Shown here in pieces: positions 1 to 9,485 of a stretch of 28,363 nucleotides of DNA (position 1 is the first letter of the stretch; the number at the start of each line of letters is the position of its first letter). The translations under genes were made by a program, and so were the position numbers. This DNA is from Hepatocystis sp. ex Piliocolobus tephrosceles (taxonomy: Eukaryota; Apicomplexa; Aconoidasida; Haemosporida; Plasmodiidae). The DNA is taken from contig CABPSV020000120.1 of assembly GCA_902459845.2 (NCBI GenBank), forward strand, positions 1 to 28,363, given 5' to 3'. The notes beneath the pieces are model-generated. The model did no database searches, had not been told where the DNA came from, and saw only the letters and a list, made by a program, of their open reading frames with translations.

Positions 1-21
1 TTTTTTTTTTTTTTTTTTTTT

Positions 22-118
22 TTATTCATTTTTACCATTAGGTTGATTTCGCATATCATTATATGCTCTTTCTGAATCCTTCAAAAAATAAAAAAAATAA
101 ATTTTTATCAGTTAAGAT

Positions 119-174
<56 letters not shown>

Positions 175-689
175 CATTGTAACATGATACAGAAACACTA
201 AAATAATAGAAGAAAAACAATTTCAACAAATAAAACATAAAAAAATAAAATAAAATAAAATAACGGGTATAAACTGTTTTGTTCATGTATAAATTTCTTA
301 ACATGCATATATGTTGTTATCAATGTTTAAGCATTTTTCTTTATGTCATATATTATATCAATATTTATCCAATTTTTTTAATGTACTTTAGACTTTAGCA
401 CATTCAACCCGCTTAAATGGTTTAAATGTTATAAGTATACACGTTATAATACTCAAAACGGTTTGCCATATACACATATACATAAAAATATAGACTATGT
501 TAAATCATCTTACCTCATCTCTTTCCTTGAACTTGTAATACTTTTCTGCATCTGTGCGAAAACAAAAATAAATATTTTATATAAATAGACGGTTAGAGTG
601 GCAAAACAAAAAAGTAAATGAAATATTATATATATCTAATCAATTTAATTACAAGTAGCACACTTTCCTAGCAAACTACATTTTAACAT
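22..689 (-). CDS. Candidate small spliced gene, three exons, about 43 aa, unknown function
   Basis: Seen: on the minus strand three short exons join in one frame: 689..653, 551..514 and 78..22. The first intron has a GTAATT donor and an acceptor ending CGCACAG; the second has a strong GAG|GTAAG donor and an acceptor ending TTTTTTGAAG. The last two exons give AEKYYKFKERDE then DSERAYNDMRNQPNGKNE and a TAA before a poly-A run. The first exon (MLKCSLLGKCAT) is weaker: its ATG lacks the A-rich context usual in Plasmodium. The product is highly charged and I do not recognise it. Alternative: the last exon may stop at a possible GTAAAA donor near position 36 and the gene may continue beyond the window. 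As I recall, the P. falciparum gene at this position is a DnaJ-family protein, but no HPD motif could be found here. The last two exons are more secure than the first. Confidence 0.4.
125..172. repeat. Poly-A run, 48 bases
   Basis: A pure A run inside the proposed second intron of the minus-strand gene at the left edge; on the transcript it would be a U-run upstream of the last exon. Comparable pure runs lie at 971-1001 (A), 3068-3105 (A), 4774-4808 (A), 19725-19770 (T), 20054-20100 (T) and 27749-27796 (A). All except this one lie between genes. Confidence 0.9.
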
Positions 690-831
690 ACATATATTTA
701 TATATATTTGTGCGTATGTATATATTTTTTATGAATTAATTTATTTAATTTTTAGTTCCTTTTACCATTTGTTTTCCTGTTTCTACTTATATTCATTTAA
801 TAAAAAAAAAAAATTTAGTACTTGATTGGTT

Positions 832-866
<35 letters not shown>

Positions 867-964
867 GTATGTACAATTGATAAGAAAATAAAATAAAATA
901 AAAGTTAAGGGTAATGCTAAAAAAAGAAAATGTTCGTTTCTTCTTAGCAATGATAATTTTTATT

Positions 965-1005
<41 letters not shown>

Positions 1006-1174
1006 TATTTCTATTTTTACTGTTACAGAACAAAAACATCACAAAATAAAAAAATTTAATAAACTTAACAAATAAATAAAAAAAAAAAAAAAAATTAAGC
1101 GTAAGAGCATATGACAATTCAATTAAAACACAATAGCTTATAACATTGTATTTGTTATGTATTTGTTATGTATT

Positions 1175-1233
<59 letters not shown>

Positions 1234-1234
1234 G

Positions 1235-1279
<45 letters not shown>

Positions 1280-3064
1280 AACCTTAAAGTTAATTAAGAT
1301 TAAATAAAATAAAAACACTTTTTAATATAATAGTTATTTTTGCATAATATATAAATTTTTAGTTTTAAAAAATGAAGTTTATATTTAAAGTAGAAAAAAA
1401 AAAAAAAAAAAAAAAAAATAAACAGAGCGTTTCAACTGTGACTATGCTTACATAATAAAATAATAGAAATTAAAAGTGGAAGAAAAGTGGAAGAAAAAAA
1501 AAAAAAAATCCAGATGGAGGTAAAAATAAAAAATATGCAAATGAAAATAGGTATAAAAACATTGGTTATAAAAATTACATATTTGAATACGCCACTTATA
1601 ATTCATTAAAATGGTTTAAAATGGCTTTGTAAAAATCTACATATGTTCAAAACATTCACACATATATATACATATATATACATATATGTGTATATGTATA
1701 CATATTTAATAAAATATTACTAAATTATTTGTTCATTTTTTTTTTCTTTTCTCATAAACTCAAAAAGTTTTATGTCCAACTTTATATTATATATATACAT
1801 ATGTATAAACAATATTATAACTTTTACAACCGTTTCAATGTTTTTACTTTGAAATATATATATATATATATATATATACATAATATTAGATGTGGCTAAA
1901 ATATTTTAACTTTATATTATCAGTTCTCCTTTTACCATTGAATTTACTAAGTAATAGCTTTATTTGTTTACTTATTATATCTTTCCCTTTTTTATTTAAA
2001 AAAAAAAAAAGAAAGAAAAAAAAAAAATGCTATTTTTTTATAACCATTTTTTTAAGTTATTAATATCTCCCTTTTTTTTTTTAATAATATATATTATTTA
2101 CCATATTTTTAAACACCTATAAATATAAGGTGGTAATTTTTATTTTATTTTTTTATTCAAAGAAATAATTATGTTTCTAAAAATTCTAAAGTATTCTTAG
2201 TTTTAAAAACATCTCAGATGTTTAAACAAAAAAAAAAAAAAAGAAAAAAAAAAATATAGAAAAAACCAAAACACACCTTTTTTTTTTTTTTTTTTTTTTT
2301 TTATATTTTTTTCTATTATTTTAACATAATATACAAAAACAGTAATAAGTAGGGTATAAAAGGGTTAAGCTGAAACTACCAAAAAAATGAGAATATGTGC
2401 AAATTTGTTACTATATTAACTATAATTACATTATACTTACTGTATTACATTATATATTTAATCAACTGTATTCTAGTTTGTTTTTGTTATGCTCTATTTT
2501 ACTTTATTTTTTATTCTTAATTGGTATTTTTTTCAATTGAATATGTTCATTAAAAAAGATAAGTTTAATTTTTTTTTATTTTTTTCTAGTTTCACCTCCC
2601 ATTTGTTATATATGTACCTTATGCAACTGTTTCATAGCACAACTCGTTTACTGTACATTATGCTCTTTTTTTTTTCCATAAAAGTTACCAATCAATGAAA
2701 ATAATAAAAAAAGGAAAGACCATATATATGTATAAGTACATATACTACCTATTAAACTAGCTAATTTTATAAAATAAAGAATTTTTTTTTTTTTTTTTTC
2801 TTTTTCTTTACTCAAAACGATGAATTTGTAAAATATAAGTGGAAAACTTAGGAGAATTTTATTTTTTTTTTTTCTTCACTTTAAAACGGTGAATTTATTA
2901 AATATAAGCTTGGGTATATATGTGCAGTTTTTTTTTTTTTTTTTTTTTATTCATGTTTTAATATAATTTTTTCACAACAAATGAATACATGACACATGGT
3001 ATATATTGTGTGTTTTGTTATTCCCTATTTTTAACTGGATTATGTAAAAACAAGCTTTTAATAA

Positions 3065-3112
<48 letters not shown>

Positions 3113-3141
3113 ATATTTACATACATACATACATACATAAA
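690..3141. other. AT-rich intergenic region, no gene supported
   Basis: About 2.45 kb made mostly of homopolymer runs and AT repeats. It lies between the minus-strand exons on the left and the plus-strand gene starting at 3142, so it probably holds two divergent promoters and 5' untranslated regions. I searched both strands for a J-domain HPD codon signature and for donor/acceptor pairs linking open frames, and found nothing convincing. A stop-free stretch at 1474-1638 on the plus strand has no start codon. Confidence 0.6.
1177..1277. repeat. Inverted homopolymer pair: 53 T, AAAGG, 43 A
   Basis: A run of 53 T (1177-1229) is followed by AAAGG and then 43 A (1235-1277). The two arms are complementary, so a single strand could fold into a hairpin of about 40 A-T pairs with a very small loop. 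Runs of this length are prone to assembly and sequencing error, so the exact counts are uncertain. Confidence 0.8.
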
Positions 3142-3872
3142 ATGATGAAAATTGCCAAATTAAGAAACATCCAACAAAGTTGTATGCAAATTCCAAAATG
3201 TTTTTTTAGTGTGTACACTGGAAAACATGTGTCTGATAGTGACTTGGTTAAAAAGAAAGACGACTGGTAAATAAAAAAAAAAGGAAAATTAAAAAAAAAT
3301 GATAAAAATAAAAATTGTATCATATATACGTATATAAATAAATAATTATCAAATAGCAAATATTTATGTATATATTTGTACGATTACTCATTTACTTTTT
3401 AATTAGGTACATTGAAGAGACAAATTTCTGCTTAGGAAGAGTCACGGTATTTATTAAAAAATAAATGGAATAAAAAAACTATGTTAATATTATGTACGAC
3501 CTGTGTGTATATATATATATATGTACACTTTTTATCTGAATTTCTAATCGATGAATGCATGTTTTTTTTTTTTTGTCTTTTCCTTATACATATGCATAAA
3601 TATAAACATATGTCCAAATGTTTACATGTATATTTACGTAGAAATTACGATTTTCTGAAAAAGATGACATGGCTAGGAGAGTTTTAAAAATAATGGATAG
3701 TCAACTGAGTAAAATGTATACAAGAATGAGAGATGGTACTGTTATACCATTTATGTCCTTTTATTTGAATGATGTTATAGATAAACCTGCACCCAATCAT
3801 CAGTTTATTGAACAACCATTAATTAAGTGGACATGGGATGAAGCATATGATGAAGCTTACGAAGAAAAATAA
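3142..3872 (+). CDS. Small three-exon protein, 131 aa, possibly mitochondrial
   Basis: Seen: exons 3142-3266, 3407-3446 and 3642-3872 join in frame. Intron 1 is GTAAAT...TTAATTAG and intron 2 is GTATTT...TTACGTAG, 140 and 195 nt, typical Plasmodium sizes. An in-frame TAA sits directly before the first ATG. Across the first junction TG|G makes Trp. The product starts MMKIAKLRNIQQSCMQIPKC, basic and without acidic residues for about 30 positions, like a mitochondrial presequence. It ends in an acidic stretch, WTWDEAYDEAYEEK. Exon 3 alone contains an internal ATG at 3669 that gives a misleading 67-residue product. Inference: the position in the mdr1 neighbourhood and the N-terminus suggest a small mitochondrial protein; an apicomplexan-specific cytochrome c oxidase subunit (ApiCOX18) is the candidate I remember for this locus, but I could not verify it. 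There is no obvious membrane span. The gene converges on the 1244-residue gene. Confidence 0.8.
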
Positions 3873-3874
3873 CG

Positions 3875-3905
<31 letters not shown>

Positions 3906-4771
3906 ACGATATATACATATATACATGTGTACACATACATGTTTAATTGCTAACAGTGCATAAAACTTTTGTTCAGTCAAAAGAAATATATAAATAGCAC
4001 CGAATTGTAAAATTTAATTGTAAAACTAAGCTGTAAAACTGAGTTGTAAAACTGAATTATAAATTTAAAAAAAAAAAAAAAAAAAGGATCTTAATATTAG
4101 AGAGCGAACATGTTAATAAAGCTAAAAAAATATATACGTGCATAATTTTTATAATTATTATGTAAAAAATAATTATACTATGCTTAGTTCCAAAAACGGG
4201 AATACTACCCCTATGTATATATATGTTTGTTTACTAAATTAAACAACCTGTTTTTTTTTTTTTTTTTTTGTTCACCAACTTTTTTATTTTCTCATTTACT
4301 TATTTATTCATTTATTTAATTACATATTTAATAAATCATTAATTTGTTAGTTTTTATTTATTTATTCATTTATTTTATTTTATTTATTTGTTTTTTTTTG
4401 TTGAAATGAAATTTAATAATAAATTTAGAGCATATATATAGAGTTGCAATTTGGAGCATATATGTATGTAAAGTTGTAATTGCGAAGTTACAAGTGTTTT
4501 TTTTTTTTTCCCTTATAATTACAAAAAAAAACAAAAAAAAATGAATAGAACAAATAAATGAATTAATTAATAAATATACAAATGAATATACAGATTAACA
4601 AGCACATAAATAAACAATATATGAGAATAATGTGTCTTTAATTATTAAAAATCAAAATGTCTATTATAAATAATGGAAATACCACTTGTTCACATAAAAT
4701 TTTAATTTCCGTGTTCTTTTTAAAAATGCTGTGTACTGATGTTAGTACGAAGGTATGAATATTCGAGGCGG

Positions 4772-4810
<39 letters not shown>

Positions 4811-4948
4811 AGAACATGTGTTGTATGGACATACAGGTTACAGACTACAGGTTACAGACTACAGGTTACAGACTACAGGTTACAGACTACAGGCTACAGA
4901 CTACAGGCTACAAACTATAAGCTACAGATACAAACACACGCAGTTGTA
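3873..4948. other. Convergent intergenic region
   Basis: About 1.1 kb between the stop codons of a plus-strand and a minus-strand gene, so it should hold both 3' untranslated regions and terminators. It contains degenerate GTAAAACTGA-type repeats around 4005-4060, a TTTATTTATTCA-rich stretch around 4300-4400, a 35-base A run at 4774-4808 and a heptamer array at its right end. No coding region is supported; the open frames over the array are products of the repeat. Confidence 0.7.
4833..4930. repeat. Heptamer minisatellite, 14 units (ACAGGTT/ACAGACT)
   Basis: Fourteen consecutive 7-base units follow the pattern ACAGRYT. ACAGGTT and ACAGACT alternate four times, then ACAGGCT variants appear, and the last units decay (ACAAACT, ATAAGCT, ACAGATA). 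The array ends 18 bases from the stop codon of the 1244-residue gene, so it should be transcribed in that gene's 3' untranslated region. It has much higher GC than its surroundings. Confidence 0.95.
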
Positions 4949-7900
4949 CTATATTTTTTTTTGTGCATTACCCTTATTCGTCTGTGTAAATTCGCAAATA
5001 CGAAATTTATTCAATGTAAAAATATAAAAGTTCAAAATTTTGTAAAAAGCATAAAAACACTTGAGTTCGTATACATTCATATATTTATACAAATTAATGA
5101 AATGGAAAAAATATAATGTTCTATACATATAAATAGCTTCGTTTAATGTTAAAATGGGTATTATTATAGGTTGCTTATTTTTTTGTTGTTGTTCTTTTTC
5201 TTTTATTTCTTCTCCTTTAATGTTTCTGTTGTGATAAATATCAGATAGTTCATTAAATTTGGCTTCAATTAATTTATAATCATTATTATCCAAAGAATTT
5301 AAAAATTTGTTAAACTGTACAATCATTAAGTGTATTGATAATTTGACATGCCTAACGTAGTTATTTATCGGATTTATATGTAAAAATATGTGTATTATAT
5401 TTGAATAAAATAAAAAAGATAAATATTTAGTGCTTAAATTTTTATAAAAACAAAATAAATTTGAAAAAATGAAATTATAAATACTTTTTATGTAAATATT
5501 GAAATGAATCCTATCTAGTTTTATAATAGATGAATATATATCAATAATATATAACATATTTTGTTTGTAATTAAAATATTCAGATTTTAAATAATAAGAA
5601 ATTTTGTTTAAAATTTTATTTATAAAAAAAAGTATATGATTGTTAATGTCAAATATAAGCATATGTACATATAATTTAAATTGGTTTTTATAATTTTCTA
5701 ATTTGTTACATAAATCGTTAGTATAACTATAATGGTTTAAAAGTTTTAGTACTATATTTTTATTATGTACAAAATTTGTTATATTTTTTTTTTTTATAAA
5801 AATATGTTCATTACATAAGTTTAACGAATGTAAAAAAAGAAATCCTATTTTATTCTGCTTATACATATTATTTTTACTTTTATTCTCAAAACAAATACTA
5901 CTATTTAATTTGTTTAAAATATTATTCATAAGGAACTCTGTTTCATGTAAAATAAATACATTATCAGTTGTGTTATTGTTTAAAATATAAGGTAATAATT
6001 CAATTACCTTGTTTCTTATTATATATTGGCTTAAGTTATTAAAAATTACATTTTTAATGCTTATTATATTATTTTCTATATTTCTTTCACATGGTGCATA
6101 ATTCAAACATTGTACTGTTGTATTAATCTGATCGATATCGTTGTTACTGGTGTTATTATTGTCATTATTGTCGTTATTGTCATTATTGTCGTTATTGTCG
6201 ATATGATCATTGCCAATATCGTTATTGCCAAAATCATAGTTATTCATACACATATATCCATCAATATCATCATTATCATCCTTTTTAATAATTTTTAATA
6301 TTTCTTTAATATCAGTATTTGTTATTATTTCTTTTTCTTTCGTCACATTTTGTATCTCATAGACACTGCTTTCTTTTTCTGTTTCTTGCACACTTTCCAT
6401 TTTTTCAAAACAGAATGTATCCATATTTCTAATTGTATTATTACTTGTAAAACAATTTAGATCTTTACATATGTCGTTATAAATAATTTTTAATATATTA
6501 TAATAATATGTTATAATCATATTATTTTCTACATTATCTTTTACATTTTTTTTTTTTTTTTTTTTTTTTTCTAACATTAAAAATCTATTTACTGATGATA
6601 ATAAAATAACCTTCATTTTAAATTCCAACATTTTAAACTCGATCGTATTTTTATTAATATAGTTTAAGAAAAAAAAAAACACATTACTATTAATAGGTGG
6701 TTTAATACGACATTTATAGTAATGTAAAATATATATTAACCAGTTTATTTGGAAACCTTTTCTTTTATTTTTTATTAAATTAATTATAGAATCATCTATA
6801 TTAGCAAAGCCAATTTCGTTTAATTGTATAACATTATTGTCGTTATGATATATATACATATAATTTATTATGGTAAAAATATCTAGGTCTATCATAGTAC
6901 ACAGTGTTGACTTATGCTTATTCGATTGGTACTTATTCGATTGGTACTTATCCGATTGGTACTTATCCAATTGGTACTTATCCGATTGGTACTTATCCAA
7001 TTGGTACTTATCCGATTGGTACTTATCCGATTGGTACTTATCCGATTGGTACTTATCCGATTGGTACTTATCCGATTGGTACTTATCCGATTGGTACTTA
7101 TCCAATTGGTACTTATCCGATTGGTACTTATCCAATTGGTACTTATCCGATTGGTACTTATCCGATTGGTACTTATCCGATTGGTACTTATCCGATTGGT
7201 ACTTATTCAATTGGTACTTATTCAATTGGTACTTAGTCGAGTTGTTTTCACTCCCACTTCCACTCCCGTTTTCACTCTCGGTCGTCCAATTGTTATAACC
7301 TTTATATTGTATCAAGTTATAAATTATGTTCCATATTTTATGTTTTTGTTTGCTATCTAAGTAAATATTTTTTTTTACTATAAAATGTAAAATATTGCTA
7401 AGTTCTCTGTTTGTAAATAGGTGTAATTGTTTAAGACATTTGTTAAAAATTGTGTTTATGAATATCCCTCCGTGTGATACAAGTTTATCACTACCACCAC
7501 TACTACTGTCACTACCTATAACACTACTTGTTTTATCAACCAGACCCAAACTTGTATAAGCCAATAATATGCTTACTAATTGTCCGTTTGAAAAGTTGTC
7601 AATGTTGTGTAGTATATCTTTTTTTAATTTTTCTAAAAAAATATTATATTTATGTAATTGTAATTTATACACTGAATATACAAAAATATGTATATCTATA
7701 ACATTATAATGATAATAATTTTTATTTAATTTTTCATAAATAAGATTAAATAAATTAGCATTTTTTATGTTAAGATTATAACAGCTATGTAAAAGTAGCG
7801 AAATTTCCCTTATACAAAAATCGTAATTTGTATTTATAATTAGATGTACAAATTTTTCTATAAAAGAAGAATATAATTTGTTTTCAATTTTTAATTTATC

Positions 7901-8683
7901 ATTACATTTTTCAATTAATTTGTAACTTAAATTAAGAATCTTCAAATCTTTATCACTTTCATTATATACTCTCCATTTTTTATGAACCAAATGTAATAAA
8001 GCTTTATTATTTTTGGTAATACTTGAAAGTAAGTTTATAATATTAATCCATGATGTAATAGTATTGTTTATATCTTTTTTATATAATAAAATGTTTTTAT
8101 TTAATAACATTATTATAACATTAAGTATTTCATTTTTTAATTTTATTTTTCTTTTATTTATTATTGTTAGTAGCATATTAAACTGAATAAAAGTCATATG
8201 GTTTTGAATTACATTGTTTTTAAAAATATGTTCTAATATTTTTTCTACTTTGTCATTACTAGTTTTTGTCATTTCTATTGCTGTTTTTTGACTTGCACCC
8301 TGAATTACGTATTGGCCTGCGTCCTGGATTGTGTATTGATCTGTATCTTGTTTTTCATTTTTTGCTACGTTTTCCTTTATACTTCCATTTGCTACATTCC
8401 CATCATGTAATAACAATTTTAAAAGCCTACTTAGCTCTATATTTTTGTAGTTACTTAAATAATTTTTTTTGTTTATACCACAATTTGGTGCTACGTATTT
8501 TTCGCTCCTAATTTTATTTATTTTTTCTTTTTTATTACTTTGTTTTTCATAACATATAGCTGCACTGTTTTTAAAAAAAAAGTTTTTGTTTTTTTCCTTA
8601 TCAACGCATTTTGCCGTTAAATAAAAATAGTTTATGATCGTTTTGTTACAAGAACGACGATTCCTATAAAAACAAAGAATCAT
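4949..8683 (-). CDS. Conserved Plasmodium-type protein with probable helical (HPR-like) repeats, 1244 aa
   Basis: Seen: one uninterrupted frame, ATG at 8683 in an AAAATG context, TAG at 4949. The N-terminus (MILCFYRNRRSCNK) is basic and could be a mitochondrial targeting sequence. Residues about 130-480 are rich in Leu/Ile helices with repeated patterns such as FSNGQLVSILLAYTSLG (about 365-381), FTNRELSNILHFIVKKN (about 425) and REISLLLHSCYNLNI (about 290); similar helices return at about 1000-1200. This style resembles the helical HPR repeats of apicomplexan mitochondrial RNA-binding (RAP-type) proteins, but I see no clear RAP domain at the C-terminus. Residues 484-588 are a 21-copy KYQ(S/L)(D/N) array; poly-Lys lies near 700 and a (NND)n stretch near 820-850. 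It converges with the small gene on its left and diverges from MPP alpha. The product name is unknown; an RNA-binding role in the mitochondrion is inference only. Confidence 0.85.
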   Translation of the reverse strand: MILCFYRNRRSCNKTIINYFYLTAKCVDKEKNKNFFFKNSAAICYEKQSNKKEKINKIRSEKYVAPNCGINKKNYLSNYKNIELSRLLKLLLHDGNVANGSIKENVAKNEKQDTDQYTIQDAGQYVIQGASQKTAIEMTKTSNDKVEKILEHIFKNNVIQNHMTFIQFNMLLTIINKRKIKLKNEILNVIIMLLNKNILLYKKDINNTITSWINIINLLSSITKNNKALLHLVHKKWRVYNESDKDLKILNLSYKLIEKCNDKLKIENKLYSSFIEKFVHLIINTNYDFCIREISLLLHSCYNLNIKNANLFNLIYEKLNKNYYHYNVIDIHIFVYSVYKLQLHKYNIFLEKLKKDILHNIDNFSNGQLVSILLAYTSLGLVDKTSSVIGSDSSSGGSDKLVSHGGIFINTIFNKCLKQLHLFTNRELSNILHFIVKKNIYLDSKQKHKIWNIIYNLIQYKGYNNWTTESENGSGSGSENNSTKYQLNKYQLNKYQSDKYQSDKYQSDKYQSDKYQLDKYQSDKYQLDKYQSDKYQSDKYQSDKYQSDKYQSDKYQSDKYQLDKYQSDKYQLDKYQSDKYQSNKYQSNKHKSTLCTMIDLDIFTIINYMYIYHNDNNVIQLNEIGFANIDDSIINLIKNKRKGFQINWLIYILHYYKCRIKPPINSNVFFFFLNYINKNTIEFKMLEFKMKVILLSSVNRFLMLEKKKKKKKNVKDNVENNMIITYYYNILKIIYNDICKDLNCFTSNNTIRNMDTFCFEKMESVQETEKESSVYEIQNVTKEKEIITNTDIKEILKIIKKDDNDDIDGYMCMNNYDFGNNDIGNDHIDNNDNNDNNDNNDNNNTSNNDIDQINTTVQCLNYAPCERNIENNIISIKNVIFNNLSQYIIRNKVIELLPYILNNNTTDNVFILHETEFLMNNILNKLNSSICFENKSKNNMYKQNKIGFLFLHSLNLCNEHIFIKKKNITNFVHNKNIVLKLLNHYSYTNDLCNKLENYKNQFKLYVHMLIFDINNHILFFINKILNKISYYLKSEYFNYKQNMLYIIDIYSSIIKLDRIHFNIYIKSIYNFIFSNLFCFYKNLSTKYLSFLFYSNIIHIFLHINPINNYVRHVKLSIHLMIVQFNKFLNSLDNNDYKLIEAKFNELSDIYHNRNIKGEEIKEKEQQQKNKQPIIIPILTLNEAIYMYRTLYFFHFINLYKYMNVYELKCFYAFYKILNFYIFTLNKFRICEFTQTNKGNAQKKI
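6920..7234 (-). repeat. In-gene 15-bp tandem array, 21 copies, encoding KYQSD-like units
   Basis: Twenty-one exact-length 15-base units lie inside the 1244-residue gene (residues 484-588). Sense-strand units encode KYQSD, KYQLD, KYQLN or KYQSN. Variation is almost confined to the fourth and fifth positions, and the edge copies (LN at the start, SN at the end) differ from the core, which is typical of expansion from the middle. The unit has no stop in any of the three opposite-strand frames, so long artefactual reading frames appear on the plus strand. Confidence 0.97.
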
Positions 8684-9485
8684 TTTCTTACTCCTCTCAT
8701 GCTTTTTCTATAGGTTATACTATATAGCATAAACTAAAGTATATATATATATATATATATATTGTTATGTTTATACTATCATTATACTTAATGTTTAACG
8801 TAGTTCGCTCCGTTCTATCATTTTTATATAATTTTCATTATAAAAAAAAAAAAAAAAATACAAGTGTTGCATTTTCTCCTTCTTGAATAGTGTTACATTA
8901 TTGTATAACTGTTAATAAAAAAGTGTATATATCACAATATAAGCGAAATATATCAACAAAATAGTAAACTTAAGAAACAAACCAGATCGTTTACTTAAAA
9001 ATAAGAACCCATATTAATTAGTAACTTCAGTTTTCACCTTTGTTTATCACATCAGTGTCTTTCTTAGTTAGGTATATACGTATATATACATACATATATA
9101 TAATGCATTAATATGTAATATTAAATTTTGTGTTATTCTTTTTTAAAAAAAAAAAAAAAGCAAAAAGCGTATTCATAATTAACCACTAGATGTTTTCGTT
9201 CTCTCGCTCAGTTGTACGATTGATCTTTTTTTTTTTAATGTTGCGTTTATATACATATATATATACATAAATATACATACTTTTTCTACATATGTAAAAA
9301 AAAAAAAAATAAAATAAAACAACGTGTGCCCTGAAAGCAATACATATGATATTGCTATTATTTCGCATATACGTAATATATATGTATATGTATGTGCGTA
9401 ACGACAATTTCCTTTATTGCCCAAAAAATTCCAACATATACATATAAACATATATACATAAACGTATGTATATATATATATATAA

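Noticed and set aside
1474..1638. Plus-strand stop-free stretch reading NPDGGKNKKYANENRYKN
   Set aside because: It has no ATG near its start, begins just after a TAA, and no splice sites link it to another frame. It remains an unlikely exon.
2489..2698. 69-codon plus-strand hydrophobic frame with ATG
   Set aside because: Phe/Leu/Tyr composition is as expected of T-rich spacer; no good start context or spliced partner was found. On the minus strand ATGAAACAGTTGCATAAG|GT was considered as a first exon but no matching downstream exon was seen.
4739..5116. Plus-strand frame of 125 codons over the heptamer array
   Set aside because: It is made of a poly-Lys run from the A tract, the repeat, and antisense of the 1244-residue gene's 3' end.
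6870..7360. Three overlapping plus-strand frames (YPIGT, WYLSD, LVLIR repeats)
   Set aside because: They are opposite-strand readings of the KYQSD array inside the 1244-residue gene; none has complex sequence of its own.
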